Of a stretch of 64,000 nt of DNA, positions 52,835 to 61,493 are shown piece by piece. The notes below the pieces were generated by a model. The model made no database searches. It was not told the DNA's origin and saw only the letters and a program-made list of their open reading frames with translations. The stretch spans positions 558,001 through 622,000 of the forward strand of contig NZ_VFOU01000002.1 of assembly GCF_006716305.1 (NCBI RefSeq), given 5' to 3'. A program made the translations under genes and the position numbers. Every line of letters starts with the position of its first letter. Within the stretch, counting starts at the first letter, position 1. This DNA is from Enteractinococcus coprophilus. Its GTDB lineage: Bacteria > Actinomycetota > Actinomycetes > Actinomycetales > Micrococcaceae.

Positions 52835-53461
52835 CTATTTTTCTGTGTCCGCTGCGTCGTCCCCAGTGTTATCCCCAGGTTCCCCGTCATCGTCATTGTC
52901 CACTGGGGGCTCGGCCTGGCCTTCTCTGGTAGTTTCCTCTGGAGCAAGAAAGTCTTCCGGATTGAGATCTTTAAGAAACTCGCGGAATTCGTCCACACTT
53001 TCTTCCGTAATTTCGGGTGCGATCTCCGGCTGTTCGATATTGAGCTCCGCTGCGATATCGCCTTCGGTCAGATCGATTCCCGCTGTGTCTAAGACAGTGT
53101 CGGTTGCATATACCGGCACATCAGCAAATAGCGCTGCGGCCACCGCGTCCGATGCCCGAGAGTCCACCGTGGTGCCGGAAGTAAGCATGAGTTCGGCATA
53201 GAAAACTTCTTCATCGACTTTGGAAATACGTACGGCTTGGAGGGGATCACCTGCTTGCCGGAGAGCATCTACGAGCAATTGATGAGTAGTTGGGCGAGGC
53301 GTGTCAATGCCTTGCTGTGCTAGACCGATGGCCGTCCCTTCGGAAGGGCCAATCCATAAACGGAGCAACCGCTGACTTTGTTGGTGCAAGAGCAGTAGGA
53401 TCGGCTGGTTACCAGGCAAAACAATCCTGATTTCAAGGACCTTCAGTACAATGTCGGCCAT
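52835..53461 (-). CDS. Bifunctional nuclease family protein (DUF151)
   Basis: 208 residues from MADIVLKVLEIRIVLPGNQPILLL, preceded by AAGGAG. The first 130 residues are the BFN domain (KxxxLEIRIVLPGNQPILLLL, RLLRLWIGPSEGTAIGLA, RPTTHQLL, SRASDAVAAALFADVPVYA); the rest is a long acidic tail (EEFREFLKDLNPEDF, then Asp/Glu/Gly-rich). Plant BFN members have nuclease activity; in bacteria the role is unclear. It lies between the MerR gene and ftsR. Confidence 0.88.
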   Translation of the reverse strand: MADIVLKVLEIRIVLPGNQPILLLLHQQSQRLLRLWIGPSEGTAIGLAQQGIDTPRPTTHQLLVDALRQAGDPLQAVRISKVDEEVFYAELMLTSGTTVDSRASDAVAAALFADVPVYATDTVLDTAGIDLTEGDIAAELNIEQPEIAPEITEESVDEFREFLKDLNPEDFLAPEETTREGQAEPPVDNDDDGEPGDNTGDDAADTEK

Positions 53462-53503
53462 GGTGAAGCTCCTTTTCGTTGTGGTGACCAACGCTAGCTG
53501 CGG

Positions 53504-54253
53504 CTAGTCGTCCATATCTGCAATTTCAGCACTCACGACCCCTGCATGCAAGCTCAAGCATGCTTGAGTGATTTCTCGAGCGGCTTCTAAGGCCCGCTCT
53601 TTCGAAACACCGCCGTCATGTTGTCCCAGCCCTGAAGTGGCTTGTTGAACCATTCCTAGCTCACGGTCGGCCGCAATACGAAATGGCCGCAGGTGTCGCG
53701 GCTCAAAGCCGAATTCTGCCAGGGTTGCCGCTGCACGAGCGACTTTAAGGCTGTAATCATTATATCGACCAGTCTCATCCGGCCAGATCAGACGATAGGC
53801 TTCAAGGGTTTTCATCAGCTCATCAGAGGCGCCACACATCCCTTGGAGCTCTGCGCGCGTCATCGGCCGGTTATGGCCACTGATTTCTTGGGCAAGTTGT
53901 TGAGATACCGACCGGGGTTCAAGACGCAGGCCGCCGGGCAGCGACTCTGGCCGCTTACCAGCATCGATAGCATCGAGATAGTCCTTGATAACTTTCAGCG
54001 GCAGAAACTGGTCACGCTGCAATGCCAGGATAAACCGGAGTCGGTCAACATCGGCCTGCGTGTATTTACGGTATCCGGCCGCCGTACGTGCTGGAGTAAT
54101 TAATCCGCGTTCCTCTAAGAAGCGCACTTTCGAAGCCCGGACTTCCGGGAACTCCGAGTTTATGTGCTCTAATACTTCGCCGATACTCATCAACCCATGG
54201 GAACGGGTTGAAGTCGCGGACGAAGCTCTTCGTGGTTTGGGGGAAGCGGCCAA
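53504..54253 (-). CDS. ftsR: MerR-like regulator FtsR
   Basis: 249 residues. N-terminal HTH (MSIGEVLEHINSEFPEVRASKVRFLEERGLITP...GYRKYTQADVDRLRFIL) with the long helix-linker distinct to FtsR, and a C-terminal domain containing LRPFRIAADRELGMVQQ. In Corynebacterium FtsR activates ftsZ and lies beside odhI (garA) as here. A candidate ftsZ operator is at 16877. It is 80 bp downstream of garA, with a hairpin in the gap. Confidence 0.9.
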   Translation of the reverse strand: MAASPKPRRASSATSTRSHGLMSIGEVLEHINSEFPEVRASKVRFLEERGLITPARTAAGYRKYTQADVDRLRFILALQRDQFLPLKVIKDYLDAIDAGKRPESLPGGLRLEPRSVSQQLAQEISGHNRPMTRAELQGMCGASDELMKTLEAYRLIWPDETGRYNDYSLKVARAAATLAEFGFEPRHLRPFRIAADRELGMVQQATSGLGQHDGGVSKERALEAAREITQACLSLHAGVVSAEIADMDD

Positions 54254-54295
54254 TATCTTGAAACCTTTTCAACAACGTAGGACCAGATACAACTC

Positions 54296-54318
54296 GTCGC
54301 CGGCATCACACCGGCGAC
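54296..54318. terminator. Hairpin between garA and ftsR
   Basis: Stem GTCGCCGG / CCGGCGAC around CATCACA with a few further pairs. No T-run, so it may be an attenuator or stability hairpin rather than a full terminator. Confidence 0.45.
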
Positions 54319-54333
54319 TCGAGCATTTGACGG

Positions 54334-54786
54334 CTACTTATTGGGTTGCTGAGTTCCTGCATAGTAAGACAAGCGGAATTTTCCGATCTGCAGCTCCATG
54401 CCGGTCCGGAGCAGCAGGGAATCGACGCGGTCATTATTAATATATGTACCGTTGAGCGATCCGGTATCTACGACGCGGAAACCCTCGCCGTCCCTTTCAA
54501 AGACCGCATGCTGACGCGAAACGGTCACATCGTCTAAGAAGATGTCAGCATCAGGATGGCGTCCAACAGTTACTTTGTCTTGATCCAGCAGGAAGCGAGC
54601 TCCACGGTTTGGGCCTTCATGGGCAACCAGCAGTGCGGACCCTACCGGCAAGGCTTCTACAGCCGAGCGTTCCGCGACGTCGAGCGGCAGATTTCTTAAC
54701 GGTTCAAGCTTGGGCAACCCAACGGTTGTTGGTTCAACCTCAGAGTGATCCTCTGAGTTACCAGGAACGGGGTTATCTTTTGTCAT
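54334..54786 (-). CDS. garA: FHA-domain metabolic regulator GarA/OdhI
   Basis: Phospho-switch protein that inhibits the 2-oxoglutarate dehydrogenase complex (and, in mycobacteria, glutamate enzymes) when unphosphorylated. 150 residues: acidic N-terminus with adjacent Thr20/Thr21 in VEPTTVGLP at the position of the GarA ETTS phosphorylation motif, then the FHA domain with GRHPDADIFLDDVTVSRQH (75-93) and DTGSLNGTYINN. The start MTKDNPVPG follows AAGGAG. In related bacteria PknG or PknB phosphorylates the threonines; the flanking sequence here differs from ETTSVFR, so the kinase may differ. Confidence 0.92.
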   Translation of the reverse strand: MTKDNPVPGNSEDHSEVEPTTVGLPKLEPLRNLPLDVAERSAVEALPVGSALLVAHEGPNRGARFLLDQDKVTVGRHPDADIFLDDVTVSRQHAVFERDGEGFRVVDTGSLNGTYINNDRVDSLLLRTGMELQIGKFRLSYYAGTQQPNK

Positions 54787-55045
54787 GCTTGAACGCTCCT
54801 TGTTGTACACATCTATAGCTGGCGGCACGGTCTCGCATGCCACCCTGGCCAACCTCAGTTTAGCCGATCGATTCAGCTAATACACCGGTTAAAGTTAGGG
54901 AGGCTTGGGGAAACTGAGCCTGTCATCTGGGCTTTTCGGCACGCTATGCCCCCCGTAAAACCTCAGACCTCCTTGAACCTTTACGGCCTCATCATGCTGA
55001 ATCTCCGTCAGGCGTGCGCCGTTAGGCCTGCTGACAAGACTAAAA
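54787..55045. other. Intergenic stretch upstream of garA
   Basis: About 260 bp, extended to 55280 by the tRNA and its terminator. It must hold the garA promoter on the minus strand, but I cannot single out a convincing -35/-10 pair. No gene-like reading frame is convincing. Confidence 0.4.
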
Positions 55046-55075
55046 CATCCTTGGTTTAAGAATAAACCAAGGATG
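55046..55075 (-). terminator. Terminator of tRNA-Pro
   Basis: Perfect 13-bp stem CATCCTTGGTTTA / TAAACCAAGGATG with loop AGAA; on the minus strand it is followed by TTTTAG. It lies directly downstream of the tRNA on the minus strand. Confidence 0.85.
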
Positions 55076-55081
55076 ATCTCG

Positions 55082-55155
55082 TCGGGCTGACAGGATTTGA
55101 ACCTGCGACCCCATCTCCCCCAGAGATGTGCGCTACCAAGCTGCGCCACAGCCCG
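55082..55155 (-). tRNA. tRNA-Pro (GGG anticodon)
   Basis: 74-nt cloverleaf on the minus strand: acceptor arms CGGGCTG and CAGCCCG plus discriminator A, D-arm with GGTAGCGC, anticodon stem CATCT/AGATG around loop CTGGGGG, and T-arm GGTTCAAATCC. Anticodon 34-36 is GGG, proline. The 3' CCA is not encoded. Confidence 0.95.
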
Positions 55156-55267
55156 ATCTGGCACTGATTATTTCAGCGCCTGGATACTCGGGTTACTCTA
55201 CACCATGTCTAAAGAAACTCCGAATTTGTGTATTTCAATGGATGCCGTTGATTTCTGCGCGTAGTTC

Positions 55268-55273
55268 TAGAAT
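55268..55273 (+). promoter_or_regulatory. -10 element of a probable leaderless apt transcript
   Basis: TAGAAT is 7 nt from the apt ATG at 55281 and no Shine-Dalgarno is present. Confidence 0.45.
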
Positions 55274-55280
55274 CGACAGT

Positions 55281-55814
55281 ATGACTGTTTTTCCGTCTCA
55301 TGCAGACGATATCGTTTACGCGCGCTCTCTGATCAGAACGATTCAGGACTATCCTCGACCTGGAGTTGCGTTTCGAGACATCACGCCCCTGTTAGCAGAT
55401 GGCCGAGCAATGCACGCCACTGCCCAGGAGTTGTTAGCTCAGATGCCCGTGAGCTTTGATGTCGTGGCAGGAATCGAAGCTCGCGGATTCATCTTCGCCG
55501 GTGCTGTCGCGGCGCTAGCCAAGACCGGCATGATCCCCCTACGAAAGGCCGGCAAACTCCCAAAACCCGCTTATCGGCTCACTTATGCCAAAGAGTACGG
55601 GGAAGATCAACTCGAGGTATCACCGGATCTTAAACCCGGGATGCGGGTCTTGCTCATTGATGACATTTTGGCGACCGGAGGTTCGCTGAAAGCTGGTGCT
55701 GATTTAGTAGCTGCCGTTGGAGCTGAGGTGACGGGCATCGGCGTCGTGCTGGAACTTCAAGGACTTGGCGGGCGGTCGGTGATGCCGCAGACTCGAGCGC
55801 TATTTAGCATGTAG
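55281..55814 (+). CDS. apt: Adenine phosphoribosyltransferase
   Basis: Salvages adenine to AMP with PRPP. 177 residues: ARSLIRTIQDYPRPGVAFRDITPL at the N-terminus, the GIEARGFIFAG flexible-loop segment, RKAGKLP, and the PRPP motif VLLIDDILATGGSLKAG. The start MTVFPSHADD agrees with the -10 box upstream. Ends 16 bp from the convergent der stop. Confidence 0.95.
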   Translation: MTVFPSHADDIVYARSLIRTIQDYPRPGVAFRDITPLLADGRAMHATAQELLAQMPVSFDVVAGIEARGFIFAGAVAALAKTGMIPLRKAGKLPKPAYRLTYAKEYGEDQLEVSPDLKPGMRVLLIDDILATGGSLKAGADLVAAVGAEVTGIGVVLELQGLGGRSVMPQTRALFSM

Positions 55815-55830
55815 TCTGCGACATCTTCAC

Positions 55831-57339
55831 CTATCGTTTCCGACGTTCACGTACACGCATCGTGAGTTCAATTGGCGTACCTTCAAACCCGAAGTACTGC
55901 CGTAAACGGTTGGTAATGAAACGTCGGTATCCGGGATCAAGGAAACCGGTGGTGAATAACACGAATTTCGGTGGACGGGTCGATGACTGTGTCGCGAACA
56001 AAATTCTCGGTTGTTTTCCACCTCGCACCGGGTGTGGATGAGCTGCCACCAGCTCACCAATAAAGGAATTCAACTTTCCAGTGGGGATGCGTGTTTCCCA
56101 GGATTCCAGCGCCGTGTCGAGGGCCGGCACGAGCCGGTTTTTGTGCCAGCCGGTTTTGGCTGAAATATTAATGCGTGGTGCCCACGAGACGTGTTGCAGA
56201 TCCAGATCAATTTCTCGTTCCAGATCAAGGCGGCGGTCCTCATCGATGAGGTCCCATTTATTGAACGCCAAGACCAATGCACGTCCGGTATCCAGCACGA
56301 TCTGAATGATGCGAACGTCTTGTTCGCTCAACGGTTGGGACGCTTCTAATAAGACCACCGCGACCTCTGCTCGTTCCAGTGCAGAACGCGTGCGCAGTGA
56401 TGCATAGTAATCTGATCCTGAGGCCATATGTTGTCGCCGTCGGATACCTGCGGTGTCAATGAATTCCCAGATGTCGCCGTCAAGTTCAACGAGCTCATCG
56501 ACTGGATCGCGGGTCGTGCCAGCAGTATCGTCAACAACTGCGCGGGCGCTGCCTGCCAGACTATTCAGCAGTGACGACTTGCCAACGTTTGGTCGACCCA
56601 CCAACGCTACGCGACGCGGCCCCTGCGACGTGAGCACATCCTTATAGGCCGATTCTTCGGGGAGTTCTTCCAATAAGGCATCCAGCAGGTCGGCGGTACC
56701 GCGCCCGTGGAGAGCCGATACGGGCCAGGGGTAACCAAACCCTAGACCCCATAGCATCGCGGCGTCAGCTTCGTGTGATTGCCCGTCCACTTTGTTAGCG
56801 ACCAAAATGATCGGTTTATTCGCTTTGCGGAGCATGGTGACAATTGCTTCGTCCGTGGCAGTAATTCCTACGGTTGCGTCGACTACAAACAACACCGCAT
56901 CGGCACGTTGAACGGCACGTTCAGCTTGCTCGGCCACTTTGCCGGCTAGGCCCTTGACACCGTATTCCCAGCCCCCGGTATCGGCGACCGTAAAGGGGCG
57001 ACCATTCCATTCGGCTTCGTAAAACACTCGGTCGCGCGTGACGCCTGGAACGTCTTCTACAACGGCTTGACGTCGCCCAATAATGCGGTTGACCAGCGTG
57101 GACTTCCCAACATTGGGTCGTCCGACGACAGCCACCACGGGTGGTACGAAATCAAGCTCTTCGAAGCTTTCGTGTTCTTCGAAGCTTTCAAGGATCTGGG
57201 CGTCTTCTTCATCGAGCTGGTACTGTTGCAGACCGGCCAGATAGGCTTCGGTGCGGGCTTGGTGCTCTTCATCGGTCATCTGTGCGAGGTTTTCATCGAC
57301 CGTGTCCGCACTAGATGGGATGTATTCTTCTTCTGTCAT
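55831..57339 (-). CDS. der: Ribosome-assembly GTPase Der (EngA)
   Basis: Double-GTPase needed for 50S assembly. 502 residues: acidic N-terminal extension of about 65 residues, first G domain (GRPNVGKS at 73-80, NKVDG), second G domain ([20 protein letters not shown]), and a KH-like C-terminus. The extension is common in actinobacterial Der. Follows cmk by 9 bp. Confidence 0.96.
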   Translation of the reverse strand: MTEEEYIPSSADTVDENLAQMTDEEHQARTEAYLAGLQQYQLDEEDAQILESFEEHESFEELDFVPPVVAVVGRPNVGKSTLVNRIIGRRQAVVEDVPGVTRDRVFYEAEWNGRPFTVADTGGWEYGVKGLAGKVAEQAERAVQRADAVLFVVDATVGITATDEAIVTMLRKANKPIILVANKVDGQSHEADAAMLWGLGFGYPWPVSALHGRGTADLLDALLEELPEESAYKDVLTSQGPRRVALVGRPNVGKSSLLNSLAGSARAVVDDTAGTTRDPVDELVELDGDIWEFIDTAGIRRRQHMASGSDYYASLRTRSALERAEVAVVLLEASQPLSEQDVRIIQIVLDTGRALVLAFNKWDLIDEDRRLDLEREIDLDLQHVSWAPRINISAKTGWHKNRLVPALDTALESWETRIPTGKLNSFIGELVAAHPHPVRGGKQPRILFATQSSTRPPKFVLFTTGFLDPGYRRFITNRLRQYFGFEGTPIELTMRVRERRKR

Positions 57340-57348
57340 GACGCTTTC

Positions 57349-58050
57349 TTAGGATTGTTTGGCGTTGACTTGGCGTTGGACTTCAGCCAGGACGACGGTC
57401 ACGGTGTCTTCAAGGGAAAGATTCGTGGAGTCAATTTCAGCAACACCCTCCGACGGGGTCGTGAAATCCACCAGTGTGGAATCTTTTTGGTCACGGATCA
57501 ACACATCGGCTTCAACGTTGGTTGGGTCTTGATCCGTTTCACGCAATTGTTGGCGACGACGCGCCATGCGTACTTCCGGTGAGGCGGTCAATAAGATGCG
57601 GGCATCGGCATCTGGTGCTACCACGGTGGTGATATCGCGGCCTTCTACAACGATGCGGGGGCGTGATTCAATGGCCTGTTGCTGCAATTTGACCAGGAGT
57701 TCGCGTACCTCTGGGCGAGTCGAAAGAGCCGAAACATTTGCGGTGACCTCGTCGCTTCGAATGGCCTCAGTTATATCTTGGCCATCCAGGGCCACCGATA
57801 CATGATTCGGATTGAGGTCTTGGGCCAATGGCATGGTTGTGATGAGTTCGGTAATTTGCTGGGTCTCTACCGTCTCTGGCTGCGTCAGGTCTACACCGTT
57901 TCGCATACACCACAATGTAGCTGCACGGTAATTGGCGCCGGTGTCGAGGTAACTCAGTTTCAAATCTTGGGCCACCCAACGGGCGACTGTGGACTTGCCG
58001 GTGCCCGAAGGACCATCTATGGCGATGACGAGCCGTGAGTGTGTAGACAT
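57349..58050 (-). CDS. cmk: Cytidylate kinase
   Basis: Phosphorylates CMP/dCMP. 233 residues from MSTHSRLVIAIDGPSGTGKST (P-loop 13-21), LDTGANYRAATLW, and VEGRDITTVVAPDADARILLTASPE. The ATG at 58050 shares its A with the tyrA stop (TAATG) and follows GGAAGG at 7 nt; an ATG five codons upstream is less likely. Neighbour of der, as in most actinobacteria. Confidence 0.95.
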   Translation of the reverse strand: MSTHSRLVIAIDGPSGTGKSTVARWVAQDLKLSYLDTGANYRAATLWCMRNGVDLTQPETVETQQITELITTMPLAQDLNPNHVSVALDGQDITEAIRSDEVTANVSALSTRPEVRELLVKLQQQAIESRPRIVVEGRDITTVVAPDADARILLTASPEVRMARRRQQLRETDQDPTNVEADVLIRDQKDSTLVDFTTPSEGVAEIDSTNLSLEDTVTVVLAEVQRQVNAKQS

Positions 58051-59225
58051 TACAATACCTTCCATCCAAGTTTGGTCAACGCGTCAACTAGGTGCTTTTT
58101 ATGACCGGGGACTACGGCGATTTCCAGCATACCGACCTGGTAACCAGAAGAGTGTTCCATTCTCAAGTCTTCCACGTTCACCCCTGCATCGGCCACAGCC
58201 TGCAGCGCCGATACGATGGCGCCTGGAGTATCGTCCACCAGCACTGTAACCAGCGCAAAGCCCTGCGCGGGCCCCCCATGTTTGCCTGGGATCCGTGCTT
58301 GGCCGCGGTTTCCTTCGTCCATCAGTTGAGCGACGTCGAGCCGGGCCCCGGGAGCACGGGGTGTACTCAAAGTATGAATTAATCGGTCCAGATCAGCTTT
58401 CATCCCGTGAAGTTCTGGCAGGATGTGTTCAGCATTGGCGGTAAGAATCTGCACCCACAAGCTGGGATCGGATGCCGCGATTCGGGTCGTATCGCGCAGC
58501 CCATTGCCCGCCAACTGCAGAGCTTGGCCAGATGTGCCCTGCAATCGGGAAGCTAACAGCGAGGCAGCAATTTGCGGTAAGTGACTGATCTGAGCCACGG
58601 CGGCATCGTGTTCCTCGGGGCTCATGTGGTAGATCGTGGCACCCAAGAGCCGAGCGATATCGGAGGCGACGTCGATGACTTCTTGTGGCGTTTCGGTGGT
58701 CGTGCATAGCACCCATGGTGCTGCGGTAAACAATTCACCCCGGGCAGCGACGGGTCCTGAACGTTCCCGCCCGGCCATCGGGTGGGTGCCGATATACCGT
58801 TGGGCATCCTCGGTTGTCAGTTCACCCGAGACAACTGCCGCGGCGACTTCTTGAGCAATGGCCCCTTTGACTGAGGCAATATCGAGCACCACCGCGGTAG
58901 GCCAGCGGCGCAGGGCGTTGATCACCTCTGAACCCGTCACGTCCGGGGGTGCCGCGACCACCACTGTGCCGGGTTGATCGTCGTTAGCAAGCCGCTGTCC
59001 GGCGCCGATATCCTCGGCAACTGCTTGAGCAGACGGGGACGGATCAGTTAGCAACACTTGAAGTCCGACGGCACGCAATCCCAGACCTATTGACGTGCCC
59101 AGCAGGCCTGTGCCCACGATGAGTACGGGCTCGCGGATGGTGTGATGTTTAGATATCGTTTCGGTGGCTGCCTGTAACGAAGCAGTGTTAACAATTTCAG
59201 TGCGTGAAAACCGCGGTGTCGTCAT
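58050..59225 (-). CDS. tyrA: Prephenate dehydrogenase with C-terminal ACT domain
   Basis: NAD-dependent oxidative decarboxylation of prephenate in tyrosine synthesis. 391 residues: NAD loop VLIVGTGLLGTSIGL (about 34), HPMAGRERSG with substrate-binding His/Arg, and an ACT domain (about 310-391, ALVTVLVDDTPGAIVSALQAVADAGVNVEDL) that suggests amino-acid feedback. The start MTTPRFSRTEIV overlaps the rluB stop by 4 bp; a longer frame running into rluB is spurious. Confidence 0.94.
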   Translation of the reverse strand: MTTPRFSRTEIVNTASLQAATETISKHHTIREPVLIVGTGLLGTSIGLGLRAVGLQVLLTDPSPSAQAVAEDIGAGQRLANDDQPGTVVVAAPPDVTGSEVINALRRWPTAVVLDIASVKGAIAQEVAAAVVSGELTTEDAQRYIGTHPMAGRERSGPVAARGELFTAAPWVLCTTTETPQEVIDVASDIARLLGATIYHMSPEEHDAAVAQISHLPQIAASLLASRLQGTSGQALQLAGNGLRDTTRIAASDPSLWVQILTANAEHILPELHGMKADLDRLIHTLSTPRAPGARLDVAQLMDEGNRGQARIPGKHGGPAQGFALVTVLVDDTPGAIVSALQAVADAGVNVEDLRMEHSSGYQVGMLEIAVVPGHKKHLVDALTKLGWKVL

Positions 59226-60121
59226 AGTCCTACCGTTGCCATAAGATGCCCGACTTCTTGCGAGTTGAGCTGGCGGATGCTGCCTTGACGCTGATTTCCA
59301 AGGGTAATGGGGCCATGGGCGATGCGAACCAAGCGTTGAACTGGGTAACCAACAGCTTTCATCAGACGCCGGACCACACGGTTCTGACCGCTGTGGATGA
59401 TGACCTCGCACAAGATATGGCCGGGGGTAGAATCGACGACCTTGAAGGAATCAACCGACACGATGCCATCGTCTTCGAGCTCAATGCCTTTGCGCAGTTC
59501 GTCACCAACGCCCTTGCGCATCGGCCCTTTGACCTGGACCAGATAGGTTTTCGGTACTTCATAACTGGGGTGGGACAGCCGGTTCGCAAGTTCGCCGTCA
59601 TTGGTTAACAATAACAGGCCTTCGGTTTCGTTATCGAGTCGGCCCACGTGGAACAGGCGGGTGTCGGTGGTATTTACATAGTCAGCAATCGAAGGGCGCC
59701 CCTTCGGATCTGACATAGTGGAAATGACGCCCCGTGGCTTGTTGAAGGCATAGTAGACGGCCTCGGGTTTGGTATTGACGCGGATACCGTCGACAAATAT
59801 GACGTCGTTGTCAGGGTCCACGCGGGTGCCGAGTGCTGTGACGATTTCGTCGTTCACTTCGACGCGACCTTCGGCAATGAGGTCTTCTGCCACACGACGC
59901 GATGCGATGCCTGCAGCAGCGATGACTTTTTGTAAACGCTCGCCTTCAGGGACATGCTGGCGTGATTGTTTGCCCTGACCTTTGCCCTTTCGTCGGTATT
60001 GACTCCGGTCTACGGGGCCTAAGTTACGGTCATAATCGGCGCCGGCGAATGGGCCACCGCGACGACCAGCTTTTGGTGTGCGGTTGCGGCCTCCGGAGCC
60101 TCTCGGCTTGCGGGATGTCAT
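59222..60121 (-). CDS. rluB: Ribosomal large-subunit pseudouridine synthase B-type
   Basis: RsuA/RluB family enzyme. 299 residues: basic Gly/Arg/Lys-rich N-terminal tail (about 55 residues), S4 domain (RLQKVIAAAGIASRRVAEDLIAEGRVEVN), catalytic Asp in VGRLDNETEGLLLLTND, and RVVRRLMKAVGYPVQRLVR. Preceded by CAGGAA. Downstream of scpB, the conserved actinobacterial order. Confidence 0.95.
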   Translation of the reverse strand: MTSRKPRGSGGRNRTPKAGRRGGPFAGADYDRNLGPVDRSQYRRKGKGQGKQSRQHVPEGERLQKVIAAAGIASRRVAEDLIAEGRVEVNDEIVTALGTRVDPDNDVIFVDGIRVNTKPEAVYYAFNKPRGVISTMSDPKGRPSIADYVNTTDTRLFHVGRLDNETEGLLLLTNDGELANRLSHPSYEVPKTYLVQVKGPMRKGVGDELRKGIELEDDGIVSVDSFKVVDSTPGHILCEVIIHSGQNRVVRRLMKAVGYPVQRLVRIAHGPITLGNQRQGSIRQLNSQEVGHLMATVGL

Positions 60122-60123
60122 AT

Positions 60124-60702
60124 TTATTCCTGACTTTCTGCTAGTTGACTTGCTTCAGCCACTCCAGGAAGGAGCGGAGAAATCTTGGGCAATTCCTCTA
60201 TCGAGTTTAGACCAAGCAATTCTAAAAAATAATCCGTCGTTCTATAGCGTACGGCACCCGTAATCTCTTCGACCCCACCTTCTGCGATCAGCCCTCGCGT
60301 CAGCAGTGTCCGAACCACCGAATCGGAATTCACCCCACGGATTTGTGCAACACGTGACCTGGTGGCTGGTTGCAGATAAGCGATCACGGCCAATGTCTCC
60401 AATCCAGCCTGGCTCAGTTTCTGTGTAGCGCCCTGAACCATAAAGGTAGCAATTACATCAGCGTGTTCCGCTCGGGTATAAAGGCGCCACCCTCCCGCCA
60501 CGTGTCGAAGTTGAAAGCCTCGGACCTTACCGTCGACTTCCCCGTCATAATCACGCTGAATAGCCTCTAGGGTGGTTTGGAGCTCCGTAGGATCTGCAGC
60601 GGTGGCTGTGACGAGTTGCTGGATGGTCACGGGTTCATCCGAGATCAATAAGATGGCTTCCAGCTGAGCAAATAGCTCTGATTGGTAGCGCTGCTGCGTC
60701 AT
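60124..60702 (-). CDS. scpB: Segregation and condensation protein ScpB
   Basis: Tandem winged-helix partner of ScpA and SMC. 192 residues from MTQQRYQSELFAQLEAILL, with the second WHD containing LAVIAYLQPATRSRVAQIRGVNSD and VRTLLTRGLIAE. Start overlaps the scpA stop by 4 bp. Confidence 0.95.
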   Translation of the reverse strand: MTQQRYQSELFAQLEAILLISDEPVTIQQLVTATAADPTELQTTLEAIQRDYDGEVDGKVRGFQLRHVAGGWRLYTRAEHADVIATFMVQGATQKLSQAGLETLAVIAYLQPATRSRVAQIRGVNSDSVVRTLLTRGLIAEGGVEEITGAVRYRTTDYFLELLGLNSIEELPKISPLLPGVAEASQLAESQE

Positions 60703-61493
60703 GGCGCCTCGTGCCAAAACACCGTAATTTCACTCAGCGGGGCATCTTGGTGCCAGGTGATGAGCTGATCACGATACATCGTAAGTAATCCTAGAAACCG
60801 TACCACAACCGTCATAGAATTCGATGCGTCACTGGTGAGACCGCTGAAGGTTAGTTGTCCGGCTTCTTGGATGCGGCGCGACATGATCGCCACCTGTTCG
60901 GTCAGTGATACGACCGGCGCGTGCAAGTGCTGGGTGCCTACCTCGGTGGGTTCTGTTACAAACCTCGTGAATAATTCTTGGGCGACAGCAGCGAAATCAT
61001 GGGCAGATAGATCAAAGACTAACTCCGGCAGCAGCTTTGCATGTTGGGGTTCCGGGCCACCCTGTCGGGGTAACATTGCAGACTGCAGTCTGATGCGATC
61101 TTTGATGAGATCGGCCGCCTGTTTGAAGGCCCGATATTGCAGTAAACGCGCAAACAGCAGGTCTCGTTCTTCTAAAAGCGCCATCTCTTCGGTGGTGTCC
61201 CCGATTCCGGAGGGCAGCAGCCGTGCTGTCTTGAGCTCTAACAACGTCGCAGCTACGACCATAAATGACGTTGAGTTTTCAAGAACTTCCTCGGTGGTTT
61301 CAAGGGTCGCCACGTAGGCTAAAAACTCATCTGTCACTTCGGCCAGGGCGACCTCAGTGACGTCCATGCGTCGTCGGGCAATAAGAGATAACAGCAGATC
61401 AAAAGGTCCAGAGAAATTTGTCAGTGCTAGTTCAAAGCCAACATGTTCTTCGGTGTAGTCCTCTTCGAAGGTTGGCGATGCTAGTTGACTCAC
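60699..61493 (-). CDS. scpA: Segregation and condensation protein ScpA
   Basis: Kleisin of the SMC complex. 264 residues: FELALTNFSGPFDLLLSLIARRRMDVTEVAL at the N-terminus, MVVAATLLELKTARLLP in the middle and a C-terminal winged helix (VVRFLGLLTMYRDQLITW). Start overlaps the parA stop by 4 bp. Confidence 0.95.
   Translation of the reverse strand: MSQLASPTFEEDYTEEHVGFELALTNFSGPFDLLLSLIARRRMDVTEVALAEVTDEFLAYVATLETTEEVLENSTSFMVVAATLLELKTARLLPSGIGDTTEEMALLEERDLLFARLLQYRAFKQAADLIKDRIRLQSAMLPRQGGPEPQHAKLLPELVFDLSAHDFAAVAQELFTRFVTEPTEVGTQHLHAPVVSLTEQVAIMSRRIQEAGQLTFSGLTSDASNSMTVVVRFLGLLTMYRDQLITWHQDAPLSEITVFWHEAP

Noticed and set aside
54895-55164. Small minus-strand frame covering the tRNA-Pro gene
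   Set aside because: It runs through a tRNA and its terminator, so it is not a protein gene.
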